64,000 nt of DNA, from the NCBI RefSeq assembly GCF_000021985.1, contig NC_011901.1:2480001-2544000 (forward strand), read 5' to 3'. The notes beneath the pieces are model-generated. The model saw only the letters and a list, made by a program, of their open reading frames with translations. It ran no database searches and was not told where the DNA came from. Below are positions 9,410-17,754 of the stretch, in pieces (within the stretch, counting starts at the first letter, position 1; each line of letters begins with the position of its first letter). This DNA comes from Thioalkalivibrio sulfidiphilus HL-EbGr7 (lineage in GTDB: Bacteria; Pseudomonadota; Gammaproteobacteria; Ectothiorhodospirales; Ectothiorhodospiraceae). A program made the translations under genes and the position numbers.

Positions 9410-11269
9410 TCATGCCGCTTCCCGCAGTCCGTTGGTCACATTGAACGCCTTGCGCCAGAGGGCAAGATTCAGGGCGGCCCAGAGGACATCGCTGTGGTCG
9501 GCCTGACCCTGCCGGTGTTCATCATGCAGTCCACGGAGGGTTGCACGACCGAACACTTCGGTCACCAGATCATCCTGATGCAGCACACTCACCAGGTCAC
9601 CCAGGCCCTCGGAAGCCCTGAACCAGTCGGCCAGCGGCACGCCGAAGCCGGATTTTCGTCGCTTGATCACCTCGGCGGGCAGGTGTCTCAGCGCCAGGGC
9701 CTTGACCACCCGCTTGTTGTCCATGCGACCCTGCTTGTAGGCGGTGGGCAAGCTGAGAGCGAAACGCACGACCCGGGGATCCAGGAAGGGCACGCGGGAT
9801 TCGATGCTGGTGGCCATGCTCATCTTGTCCTGACGATTCAGGATCGAGACCAGATAGGTCTGCTGATCCAGCAGCGACAGCCGGCGGACGACGTCCCCTT
9901 GGGTGGCTTCGAAGGCCGCTCGCCGGTATGGCGAGACAGCCTGGGCCAGCTCCACCGGGGTGCGCAGCCTGTCCGGGTCGGTGGCCGCGGAATTCATCAG
10001 CACGTCCCACCCCTGCGGCAGGTCGCTGAAACGGTCGAGCTTCTGCACCCGATGATCACCCAGCAGACGCGCCGTGGAGCGCAACAGGGCACGAGCCGGC
10101 CCTGGCACGCTGCGCCAGCGCCGCAATAGAACCGGGATCTGGTAGCGGGGATAACCCGCAAAGAGTTCATCTGCCCCCTCCCCCGTCAGGACCACCGTGA
10201 CATGCTTACGGGCCAGTTGGCTGACTGCATGGATATGTACCGAATTGGGAAAATGCAGCGGCTCATCGTTGTGCCAGATGAGTCGTTCCAGGTCATCGGT
10301 GAAGGCCTGGTTGGACAATCGGATCTCATGGTGCCGGGTGCCGCAGCGGGCCGAGACCAGGCGGGCATACTGACTTTCGTCAAAGGCCGATTCGTCAAAA
10401 CCCACCGAGAAGGTGTTGATCGGCGCAGAGGCATGTCGGGATGCAAGCGCGGTAATCAGGCTGGAATCAACGCCGCCGCTGCAGAACGTGCCAAGCGGAA
10501 CATCACTGACCATCTGCATGTGCACTGCGTCGTCCAGCAGAACCTCGAGGGCATCCACCGCCGCCTCGAAACCGCCGGCAAAGGGCTCAGCCTCGGGAGC
10601 CTGAAGGGTCCAGTAGCGATGCATGACAGGGCTTCCGCCCGAGAAGGTCAGACGATGGCCCGGCAGCAGCCGACGCACATTTCTGAACAGGGTACGCTCA
10701 CCGGAAACGTCTCGAAACAGCAGGTATTCCGGTAACGCTTCAGCCTCCATCTCCGGTTGGACCAGGCCGGTGGCGAGGAGCGTCTTGATCTCGGATGCAA
10801 ACACCAGGCCCCCGGGCGACTCCGCATAGTACAGGGGCTTGATGCCCATCTGATCCCGGACCAGGTGCAACTCGCCCGAACGCCGGTCCCAGATGGCAAA
10901 AGCAAAGATCCCGTTGAGCCGTTCAAATGCGGATACGCCCTCTTCCAGGTAGAGATGCAGGATCACCTCGGTGTCGGAATGGGAGCGGAACTGATGTCCC
11001 TTGGCCTCCAGTTCCTTCCTGAGCTCCCGGAAGTTGTAGATCTCGCCGTTGAATACGATCCAGACGGCATCATCGGCAGCCGACATGGGTTGATGCCCGC
11101 CGCCCAGATCGATGATGCTCAGACGGCGATGCCCCAGCATCACGGGGCCATCCTGGTAGAAACCGCCGTCATCGGGTCCGCGATGGGTCATGGTGTCGCG
11201 CGCGCGCAGAAACACCTCCCGGTCCAGGGGCTGTCCGTCGCGACCGACGACTCCGACAATTCCGCACAT
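9410..11269 (-). CDS. asnB: Asparagine synthase-like amidotransferase (exosortase A-associated type)
   Basis: Glutamine-dependent amide-forming ligase of 619 residues. The N-terminal class II glutaminase domain starts MCGIVGVV, so Cys2 becomes the N-terminal nucleophile after Met removal; MTHRGPDDGG and FNGEIYNFRELR follow. The C-terminal PP-loop synthetase domain carries FCSGGVDSSLI. In XrtA loci such proteins are thought to amidate a sugar acid or related group rather than make free asparagine (family knowledge and context). The start is fixed by the obligatory MCG at 11269; the longer frame to 11356 is read through a repeat copy. A second paralogue is at 40197-42164. Dispersed repeats occupy the gaps on both sides of the gene. 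Confidence 0.9.
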   Translation of the reverse strand: MCGIVGVVGRDGQPLDREVFLRARDTMTHRGPDDGGFYQDGPVMLGHRRLSIIDLGGGHQPMSAADDAVWIVFNGEIYNFRELRKELEAKGHQFRSHSDTEVILHLYLEEGVSAFERLNGIFAFAIWDRRSGELHLVRDQMGIKPLYYAESPGGLVFASEIKTLLATGLVQPEMEAEALPEYLLFRDVSGERTLFRNVRRLLPGHRLTFSGGSPVMHRYWTLQAPEAEPFAGGFEAAVDALEVLLDDAVHMQMVSDVPLGTFCSGGVDSSLITALASRHASAPINTFSVGFDESAFDESQYARLVSARCGTRHHEIRLSNQAFTDDLERLIWHNDEPLHFPNSVHIHAVSQLARKHVTVVLTGEGADELFAGYPRYQIPVLLRRWRSVPGPARALLRSTARLLGDHRVQKLDRFSDLPQGWDVLMNSAATDPDRLRTPVELAQAVSPYRRAAFEATQGDVVRRLSLLDQQTYLVSILNRQDKMSMATSIESRVPFLDPRVVRFALSLPTAYKQGRMDNKRVVKALALRHLPAEVIKRRKSGFGVPLADWFRASEGLGDLVSVLHQDDLVTEVFGRATLRGLHDEHRQGQADHSDVLWAALNLALWRKAFNVTNGLREAA

Positions 11270-11300
11270 TGCTATGAATGCTCCATGTCTGAAAATCCAC

Positions 11301-11334
11301 TCTCTCGCGGAGGCGCGGAGGCGCGGAGAAAATC
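11301..11334 (+). repeat. Dispersed GC-rich repeat, copy 2 (forward)
   Basis: TCTCTCGCGG start, three 8-bp CGCGGAG(G/A) units and GAGAAAATC end; nearly identical to copy 1 about 2 kb away. It sits just upstream of the asparagine synthase start. Confidence 0.85.
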
Positions 11335-11371
11335 GAAACTCATACAAGTAATCCAAAATGCCAAGAAAAGC

Positions 11372-11404
11372 TTTTCTCTCGCGGAGGCGCGGGGACGCAG
11401 GACA
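11372..11404 (+). repeat. Dispersed GC-rich repeat, copy 3 (forward, degenerate right half)
   Basis: The left half, TTTTCTCTCGCGGAGGCGCG, is intact. The right half has drifted (GGGACGCAGGACAAG). Copies 2, 3 and 4 fill much of the 310-bp gap 11270-11579, which holds no gene. Confidence 0.75.
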
Positions 11405-11532
11405 AGAGTGTCAATATCTGGATGCATTATCCTTCTTTGCCCTGCTGTTATATTGCTAGAGACGAAAATCATCGTATTCGCAGATCTCGCCTCGACAATC
11501 ATCCGGCAACAACACGGTTTCATCCAATCAAC

Positions 11533-11566
11533 TTTTTCTCCGCGGCTCTGCGCCTCCGCGAGAGGA
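11533..11566 (-). repeat. Dispersed GC-rich repeat, copy 4 (reverse)
   Basis: On the plus strand it reads TTTTTCTCCGCGG...CGCCTCCGCGAGAG, the reverse complement of copies 1-3. It lies 13 bp beyond the stop codon of the AMP-ligase C-terminal half. Confidence 0.8.
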
Positions 11567-11579
11567 GACACGCCGTTCC

Positions 11580-12461
11580 TCATGTGACCTGTACACTGCC
11601 CTTTACCTTCGAGATCACCCATTTGAACTTGCCGCTCCGGGAGCGCTCCAGTTCGGAAACCTGCGTGACCCGCACCCTCACCCCCTCGCCCAGGCGTTGT
11701 TTGAACTCCCGCAGCAGGTGCTGGGTGTCTGCATCGCTGTAGCCGGGGCCCGGGACGACACGGATCTCGATGCTGTCGTGGTCGTCCTGGACGATCTGGC
11801 TGGCCTCCACCGTGTGCATGGGCTTGAACGGATGGGTCAGCACCGACGGGGAGATCATCCGGCCGTCTGACAGGGCCAGGATGTCCTCGGCCTTGGTGGT
11901 CACATCCTCCATCAGGGGCAGCCCGCGGCCGCAGGAGCAGGTGACGGTTTTCATGGCCGACACGTCGTTGCTGACATAGCGGATCAGCGGCATGCCGCGA
12001 TTGTGCAGGGTGGTGCAGACCAGCTTGCCGGGCTGTCCGGCTGGAACGGCGGCACCGTCCTCTCCGATGAACTCGGAAACACCGTATTCGAGGCACAGGT
12101 GGTGACCTTCGTGCCGGTCGCATTCAGCGCTGAACACCACCCGCTCGGCTGCAGCCAGGTAGTCGAACACCCGGCACTGGAAGGCCTGTTCGATCGCCTC
12201 GCGCTGGAAGTCGTAAAGGGTCTCGGACGCGGAGATCACGGCCTTGAGCGGGAGCCTCTCTCCGCTGGAGAGCACAAAACGGGCAAGGACATAGAGCGTC
12301 GAGGGATAACCGTCCAGTACAGCCGCCCCGAAATCCCGGATCGCCGCCAGGTATTGCGGCAGATTGGCATTGGACATGTGGAACGCCGAGAGCAGCAGCT
12401 GGTTGTGGTAGCGGTTGTGACGCCAGAAGGGCGGGCGCTTCTGCTCAAGGGGCACGATCAC
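11580..12461 (-). CDS. PaaK-like AMP-dependent ligase, C-terminal half (frameshifted gene)
   Basis: Opens with VIVPLEQKRPPFW at a GTG codon overlapping the stop of the upstream half (GTGA). It holds the rest of a phenylacetate-CoA-ligase-like adenylating enzyme: the ATP-site region AVISASETLYD, FDYLAAAERVVFSAEC, RYVSNDV, and the small C-terminal domain ending in SRSGKFKWVISKVKG with the probable catalytic Lys. Joined to 12458-12994 it gives about 470 residues, the normal family length. Adding one G to a GGG run near 12465-12468 restores an RGNVIVP junction. So this is one gene broken by a 1-bp deletion, or a sequencing error. Substrate unknown; acyl activation for glycan decoration is inferred from context. 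Confidence 0.8.
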   Translation of the reverse strand: MIVPLEQKRPPFWRHNRYHNQLLLSAFHMSNANLPQYLAAIRDFGAAVLDGYPSTLYVLARFVLSSGERLPLKAVISASETLYDFQREAIEQAFQCRVFDYLAAAERVVFSAECDRHEGHHLCLEYGVSEFIGEDGAAVPAGQPGKLVCTTLHNRGMPLIRYVSNDVSAMKTVTCSCGRGLPLMEDVTTKAEDILALSDGRMISPSVLTHPFKPMHTVEASQIVQDDHDSIEIRVVPGPGYSDADTQHLLREFKQRLGEGVRVRVTQVSELERSRSGKFKWVISKVKGSVQVT

Positions 12462-12994
12462 GTTACCCGCAGCACCGCCACCCGATCGCCCCCGTGTCCG
12501 AAATTGACCCCTGCCCAGCGATACTGGCGATCCAGCATGGCATAGGTCAGCTGGGTGGTGTCGGCATCGTACAGCACCTCCAGGGGCGAACCGGTGGTGC
12601 CGCTGGTATGGCCCAGTTGCAGTGAACGCCGGCTGACGTTACGGGCGATCAGATCGTCGAAGTGCTCGATGATGTCCTTGCGTGTGAGCAGGGGCAGCTT
12701 GTGCAGATCGTCCCGGGACTGGATATCTTCGGGTCGTAGACCGTAGTCCGCGAAGCGCCGCTGGTAAAAGGGCACCTGTTCAAAGGCATGCCTGACGATG
12801 TCGCGCAGGCGCTCATCCTGCCACACCCCGAGCTGTTCAGGTGACCACCACTGGCTCTCTTCCAGGAATGACTGGTACTCGCGGAAACGCCCGCCGTAAC
12901 GCTTGCGGTCAAGCCACCATCCAAAGCCACTCACCACGGCATTCTGGAGCGGGGCCGGGAGGCCGTCATAGACCTGTCTGACGAGTGGATTCAT
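12458..12994 (-). CDS. PaaK-like AMP-dependent ligase, N-terminal half (frameshifted gene)
   Basis: Contains the start of the family: WWSPEQLGVWQDERLRDIVRHAFEQVPFY, then LPLLTRKDII and the AMP-binding P-loop LGHTSGTTGSPLEV (residues about 128-141). It ends early with VAVLRVT because of the frameshift described for the C-terminal half. The start at 12994 overlaps the upstream GT4 stop by ATGA, as expected in this tightly packed operon. If the shift is real the two halves are unlikely to fold as an enzyme unless re-coupled; if it is an error the gene runs 11580-12994. Confidence 0.8.
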   Translation of the reverse strand: MNPLVRQVYDGLPAPLQNAVVSGFGWWLDRKRYGGRFREYQSFLEESQWWSPEQLGVWQDERLRDIVRHAFEQVPFYQRRFADYGLRPEDIQSRDDLHKLPLLTRKDIIEHFDDLIARNVSRRSLQLGHTSGTTGSPLEVLYDADTTQLTYAMLDRQYRWAGVNFGHGGDRVAVLRVT

Positions 12995-14232
12995 GCGGCG
13001 CGCTCCGACCTGCCCTGATGACGCCGGATGGCGTCTTCATAGGCCGTGATCAGACGCCCCCCTATAGGCCCCCAGGCATAGCGCGATACCGCCAGATCCC
13101 GGCCCCTGTCACCCAGCGAGCGGCGACGCTCCGGATCATTGAGGAGTGACACCACCAGGCGGGCGAAGGCCTGCGGGTCATCCTCGATGAGGATATCCTT
13201 GTCGTGGGTCACCTGGATGCCCTCGCAACCCACAGCGGTGGACACGATGGCCTTTCCCTGGGCCAGGGCATCCAGCACCTTGAGGCGCGTGCCGCCGCCG
13301 ACCCGGATCGGCACCACGTAGACTGCCGCCTTTCTCACCAGTGGACGGACGTCATCGAGGTAACCGTGAACGCGCAGACCACTATCCGCGCGGGCGCGCT
13401 CCAGCAACTCCGGCTGAGGGTCCTGTCCCACGATGTCAAAGCGTGCATCGGGCCGGGCCGCCTTGACCAGGGGCCAGATGTGATCGACGAAATGCATCAC
13501 CGCGTCGCGATTGGCGAACATGTTCATGCCGCCGGTGTAGATCATCGCCGGTTCCTCGGGCTCATTGCCCGGCACGAAGTAGTCCACGTCCACACCATTG
13601 GGCACGACCGCGGTTTCAACGCCCGGTGCGATCTTTCGCAGGGCGCTGGCATCCACATCAGACATCATCACGTTGACATCGAACCGGGGACTCATGGACG
13701 CCTCGTAGGCCAGGAGCTTGCGGGTCTGCATGGATAGGTAGGCGCTGGCCGGCCAGCGTTCCACGGCCGCGCGTCTGTCCATGAGCTGGGATTCGATATT
13801 GTGGTGGGTCAGCACCGAGGGCAGTCCCGGGGCGCTCCCCATGAAGCGTGCCAGGGCGATGGTGTCGTAGTGAATCACATCGATGCCCCGCTCCTGAACG
13901 ATGTCTCGGATACGCCGGCCGAAGGCGGGAGAACGATGGGCGATGACGCTGAAGGGCTCGGGCAGTGCCAGGCCTGCCCCGATGGCCAGCAGCTTGTCCA
14001 GTTGTGACCGCTTGGGCCAGAGGTCGAAGTATTCCACGGATTCACAGAAACTCCCCAGCACCCGGCGGCTGTGCTCCACCTCCTCGGGCGTCTTGAGGAT
14101 GTCCCGGTGCACGAAGGCCAGCAGATGCAGCTCGTGACGATTCGCGACCTCGCGGACGATGTTGAATCCCCGCTGCAGGACACCGCCATGGGGTGGATAG
14201 GGGACGATCTGGCTCAGAAACAGGACTTTCAT
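12991..14232 (-). CDS. Glycosyltransferase family 4, similar to XrtA-associated Stp1-type sugar transferases
   Basis: GT-B transferase of 413 residues. The N-terminus KVLFLSQIVPYPPHGGVLQRGFNIVREV resembles the PEP-CTERM/EpsH1-associated sugar transferases. THHNIESQLMDRRA, PNGVDVDYF and the donor-binding GGTRLKVLDALAQGKAIVSTAVGCEGI follow. Here Leu-Lys-Val-Leu-Asp replaces the E-x7-E glutamates, as in this subgroup. It is translationally coupled to its neighbours: ATGA overlaps at both ends (12991-12994 and 14229-14232). The substrate is unknown. Confidence 0.88.
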   Translation of the reverse strand: MKVLFLSQIVPYPPHGGVLQRGFNIVREVANRHELHLLAFVHRDILKTPEEVEHSRRVLGSFCESVEYFDLWPKRSQLDKLLAIGAGLALPEPFSVIAHRSPAFGRRIRDIVQERGIDVIHYDTIALARFMGSAPGLPSVLTHHNIESQLMDRRAAVERWPASAYLSMQTRKLLAYEASMSPRFDVNVMMSDVDASALRKIAPGVETAVVPNGVDVDYFVPGNEPEEPAMIYTGGMNMFANRDAVMHFVDHIWPLVKAARPDARFDIVGQDPQPELLERARADSGLRVHGYLDDVRPLVRKAAVYVVPIRVGGGTRLKVLDALAQGKAIVSTAVGCEGIQVTHDKDILIEDDPQAFARLVVSLLNDPERRRSLGDRGRDLAVSRYAWGPIGGRLITAYEDAIRRHQGRSERAA

Positions 14233-15527
14233 GATGATGTATGCCTCTTGCGCCTGGTTGCCCGACCCGACGAAGCCCTGGACCGCCGCGCTTCACGAGG
14301 GCTGACAGGGACAGCCTCCACGGCATTCTCACCCGTCTTCGGACAATCCAGCAGATAGACCCGGCGTGCGGCGAAAATGATGCCCGCGATCACATAGAGA
14401 TGGGGGTAGTACAGAACCGACAGGAATCCGCCCGCAACAGCGAAGGCGATCAGGCTGCCCGTCACGGCCACCATGAGGCGCCTGTACTCCAGTTTCACCG
14501 GGTCCCCGTCAAGGGGGATGGCTTTGATCGTTCGCTGGTTGTCCCGGAACAGGGTCCAGAGCAACCAGAGCAGCAAGAGCAGGCCCGGGTAGCCCAGCTC
14601 CCCCAGCGTCAGAAAGTAGACGGAATGGGCTGTCAGGGGCGGCCAGCCGGGCGGTGCGTAGCGGCTACCGAAGGCGATGGAAAAAGTACCCGGCCCCATG
14701 CCCGTTAGGGGGCGGTCATTGGCCATCTGTATTCCACCTTTCCAGGCGGTAATGCGCCCCATGGCCGAGCCATCCTCCTGATAGGTGGTAAGGGTCTGCA
14801 TCCGGGTGATGTAGGTCTCGGAGGCCACGGCCATGACCACCAGAAGACCTCCGACGATCATCACCACACCAACGCCCTTCTTCTGGGACAGGGTCCAGAG
14901 ATAGAACACGATGGCAATGATCGCCAGGGCGGCCCCACGCGACTGGGTTCCCATGACTGCGCCGAGAAGCACGATCGCGGCCATGACCCAGATCAGCTTG
15001 CCCAGAAAACTCCGTGAGGACTGGAAAAGGTACAGGCACATGGGCAGGGCGATGGCCACCGACAGGGAAAAATCATTCCCGTCACCCAGGAAGGTGACAT
15101 TGCGGACATAGGTTCGTTGGTTCGGGTCGGTAAGAAGGGCTGGGTTTTGAAATATGAGCCAGACATGGACGCCGATGATGACGACGAACAGCCATTTGAT
15201 CTTATTCACATCATCACAAAGCTTGGCCACCATGAAGAACAAAAACATATACCCGAGCAATGCCTTCCAAATCAGCCAGGATTGATCCTTGTTGATTGAA
15301 AACATCATGGACACTGTCGCCAACAGCAGAAGCGCAATAAAAAGCTTCCCCTGTTGAGAACCCAGGATGTCTCCATTGGGATTCCGCGATTCAACGATCA
15401 GGCTCGCGGCAAACACACTCAACGGAATCAGGGAGTAGAGCTTGAGCTGGATAATAAACGGGAAAAACTGATCCGGGCGAGTGTAATCCAGGACGAAGAC
15501 CAGCAATAAGCCAACGAAAAGCATCAA
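14229..15527 (-). CDS. O-antigen ligase/polymerase-like membrane protein (exosortase A-associated type)
   Basis: Polytopic inner-membrane protein of 432 residues with about ten hydrophobic segments. Its longest hydrophilic loop (about 215-305) carries the signature GMGPGTFSIAFGSRYAPPGWPPLTAHSVYFLTLGELG, described here in parts: GPG, AHS and LGELGYPG are Wzy/WaaL landmarks. This family transfers or polymerises undecaprenyl-linked glycans on the periplasmic side; the XrtA-linked members are annotated as probable O-glycosylation ligases. The C-terminus is Arg-rich (REARRSRASSGRATRRKR) and cytoplasmic by prediction. It overlaps both neighbours by 4 bp. It is the best candidate for the polymerase or ligase step in this locus. 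Confidence 0.85.
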   Translation of the reverse strand: MMLFVGLLLVFVLDYTRPDQFFPFIIQLKLYSLIPLSVFAASLIVESRNPNGDILGSQQGKLFIALLLLATVSMMFSINKDQSWLIWKALLGYMFLFFMVAKLCDDVNKIKWLFVVIIGVHVWLIFQNPALLTDPNQRTYVRNVTFLGDGNDFSLSVAIALPMCLYLFQSSRSFLGKLIWVMAAIVLLGAVMGTQSRGAALAIIAIVFYLWTLSQKKGVGVVMIVGGLLVVMAVASETYITRMQTLTTYQEDGSAMGRITAWKGGIQMANDRPLTGMGPGTFSIAFGSRYAPPGWPPLTAHSVYFLTLGELGYPGLLLLLWLLWTLFRDNQRTIKAIPLDGDPVKLEYRRLMVAVTGSLIAFAVAGGFLSVLYYPHLYVIAGIIFAARRVYLLDCPKTGENAVEAVPVSPREARRSRASSGRATRRKRHTSS

Positions 15528-16723
15528 CGCCCACCCTGCGGGAGACCGGCATGCGCTCTGTATACGCTAACAAGACGTTCAACGCGACGCCGGTGATCAA
15601 ACCGATCCAGAACGTCACTCCTGCCACGACGAGCCATATCAGCAAAGCGGTTCCGCTGCCTGACAAAATCTGAGATGGCATTCACGAGCGAAGCATGTTC
15701 CCCCGGGGGGATCAGTATGCCGGTCTCGCCATCTTTCACCACCTCGCCGGTCCCTCCCACGGACGTGGCGATGACCGGCACCTCCATCAGCAGGGCCTCA
15801 AGGATGACATTGGGCATCCCCTCCGTGTATGAGGATTGCACGACCAGATCAATTTCGTTGTAGATTTGATCCATGTCCGTGCGATACCCCGCAAAGATCA
15901 CAGCTTCACCCATATCATGCTGATCAACAAAGTCTTCAAGCAGACACTGGTCAGGACCAGTACCAAACAATACAAATCTCAGCCCATCATGCTGTTCCAG
16001 CAATACCCGCGCAGCTTCCAGGAAAGGCATCTGCCCCTTTTCCGGACTCAGTCTTCCTATGTTGGCGATCAATATCTCGCCATCTTCAATACCGTTGCTG
16101 GAACGAAATAGCCCCCGCCCTTTCTGCGGATGGTATTTTTCCGTTCGTAATGCATTTGAAATCACAGTGCATCGATCTTCGCGAGCCCATTTACCCAGCC
16201 TTCTGCGGGTCTCATCGGAAACGGAAATGATATGGCTGGAAAACCGCAACAGGACTTGATCAAGACGCGTGCTGAGCCGGCCTTTTGGGGTATTGGCAAT
16301 CCACCCATGGACAGTGGATACCAAGGGCTTGCCGAGCAGCTTCGCAGCAAGCAGGCCGAAAAGATCTGTTCTGAAATCATGGCTATGCAAAATATCCGCA
16401 TCATGCTTCTTAACCAGATCCAGGATCTGCTTCAGCACTCGCGCATCCAAAGATCGGCGCTCATGGATACGCTCGACAAGCAAACCTCGCCGACGCGCTT
16501 CCTCCTCGTAGGACGTTCCATCCTGTAGACCGCCATCAAAGGCACAGACCACAATCCGACAGACAGTCGGATCAATCGTCTCAGCACAATCGAGAATGGT
16601 TCGACCCGGTCCATCCACCCAGGGGGAATCTCTCAGATCCAGCACAGTGATAGGCTTTCCGGCATCGGAATCCGATACTTCGCTGGACGGCAGAATAGCG
16701 TATTCCGGCATCTCAGATCTCAT
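15524..16723 (-). CDS. Glycosyltransferase family 4
   Basis: GT-B transferase of 399 residues. ADILHSHDFRTDLFGLLAAKLLGKPLVSTVHG lies in the acceptor domain (given here as a landmark region around residue 110), ANIGRLSPEKGQ opens the donor domain, and EGMPNVILEALLMEVPVIATSVGG is the E-x7-E donor site. It overlaps the O-ligase gene (ATGA at 15524-15527) and the GT2 gene (16720-16723). It lies inside a chain of coupled minus-strand genes. Donor and acceptor are unknown. Confidence 0.88.
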   Translation of the reverse strand: MRSEMPEYAILPSSEVSDSDAGKPITVLDLRDSPWVDGPGRTILDCAETIDPTVCRIVVCAFDGGLQDGTSYEEEARRRGLLVERIHERRSLDARVLKQILDLVKKHDADILHSHDFRTDLFGLLAAKLLGKPLVSTVHGWIANTPKGRLSTRLDQVLLRFSSHIISVSDETRRRLGKWAREDRCTVISNALRTEKYHPQKGRGLFRSSNGIEDGEILIANIGRLSPEKGQMPFLEAARVLLEQHDGLRFVLFGTGPDQCLLEDFVDQHDMGEAVIFAGYRTDMDQIYNEIDLVVQSSYTEGMPNVILEALLMEVPVIATSVGGTGEVVKDGETGILIPPGEHASLVNAISDFVRQRNRFADMARRGRSDVLDRFDHRRRVERLVSVYRAHAGLPQGGR

Positions 16724-17754
16724 GAGCCACCATGAGCCATTGAAACAAGTCGGCGGGTCGCACGGAATCCATCAGCCAACCAGCGCGTCAGAACTTCCGG
16801 AAAATAAGACCAGACCATGATTCCGAACAACGCGAGATCCATGTTTTTAAATTCAAGGGATTGCTGCGCAGCCTGTCGCGCGAGCGCATGATTTCCCGCT
16901 AACAACCTGACACGTGCCAGATGCCTGTAGATGACCGACAGGCGCTGACGCACAACAGACTCGCCTAGCCGTTTCCCTGCTACATCAGCAATTCTCGTTA
17001 CCACTCGTGCCGAGTTTTCAGCGACCAAAGCTGCATTACCCAATGATGTCAGCTGCCCGGGCCTGCGCCGCACATCGACCAACGGCATGTTCAGATATGC
17101 CATGGGTTGTTCCAAAGAGACCTTGAGCCACAGATCATAGTCTTCTTCCGTTGTGAGCGACGCATCAAAGGCCCCTGTATTCTGGATACAATCACGGCGA
17201 ATCATGACGGTGGATGTCTTGATGAAATTTCCGAGGAAAAGTGACTTAAAACAATTTCCGTAATACATGACCGCATCATCCGAGGTCGTTACCATCTGTC
17301 CGAATATATCCGACCATTCAAGATCATGACGACGGAACACACCGTAGTAGGATTTGGCCGCCGCGTCGACAAGGCAGCACTCCTCTTCATCCACCAGCCT
17401 GAAATCAGTAAATATCAAACCTGCATCCGGGAACTGGCTTTCCGCACGCAACTGATTTTTGATCTTGTTGGCGTGCCAGACATCATCTGCATCCAGGAAA
17501 GCAAGCCATCGCCCACGAGCAACTGCAATGCCCCTGTTCCTTGCCATGGCCACACCCTGATTGCTTTGCTGGATAAGCCGAATACGGGAATTGTACGCCC
17601 CAAGAATCGAGGGCGTGTCATCGGTAGAACCATCATCCACGACGATGACCTCTACAGTTTCATCAGACTGCGCCAACACGGAATCAAGCGCGCGGCGGAT
17701 GAAGGCGCCACAATTGTAAGCGGGAATGATCACGCTTACCGACGGCTCATTCAC
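16720..17754 (-). CDS. Glycosyltransferase family 2
   Basis: GT-A transferase of 344 residues: PSVSVIIPAYNCGAFIRRAL, VIVVDDGSTDDT, NRGIAVARGRWLAFLDADD (metal-binding DXD as DADD) and TEEDYDLWLKVS. The start is GTG at 17754. The ancestral junction with the upstream hydrolase appears to have been a GTGA overlap, now altered by a 20-bp duplication. The C-terminal 80 residues are a basic helical extension. It is likely to add one sugar of the repeat unit. Confidence 0.88.
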   Translation of the reverse strand: MNEPSVSVIIPAYNCGAFIRRALDSVLAQSDETVEVIVVDDGSTDDTPSILGAYNSRIRLIQQSNQGVAMARNRGIAVARGRWLAFLDADDVWHANKIKNQLRAESQFPDAGLIFTDFRLVDEEECCLVDAAAKSYYGVFRRHDLEWSDIFGQMVTTSDDAVMYYGNCFKSLFLGNFIKTSTVMIRRDCIQNTGAFDASLTTEEDYDLWLKVSLEQPMAYLNMPLVDVRRRPGQLTSLGNAALVAENSARVVTRIADVAGKRLGESVVRQRLSVIYRHLARVRLLAGNHALARQAAQQSLEFKNMDLALFGIMVWSYFPEVLTRWLADGFRATRRLVSMAHGGS

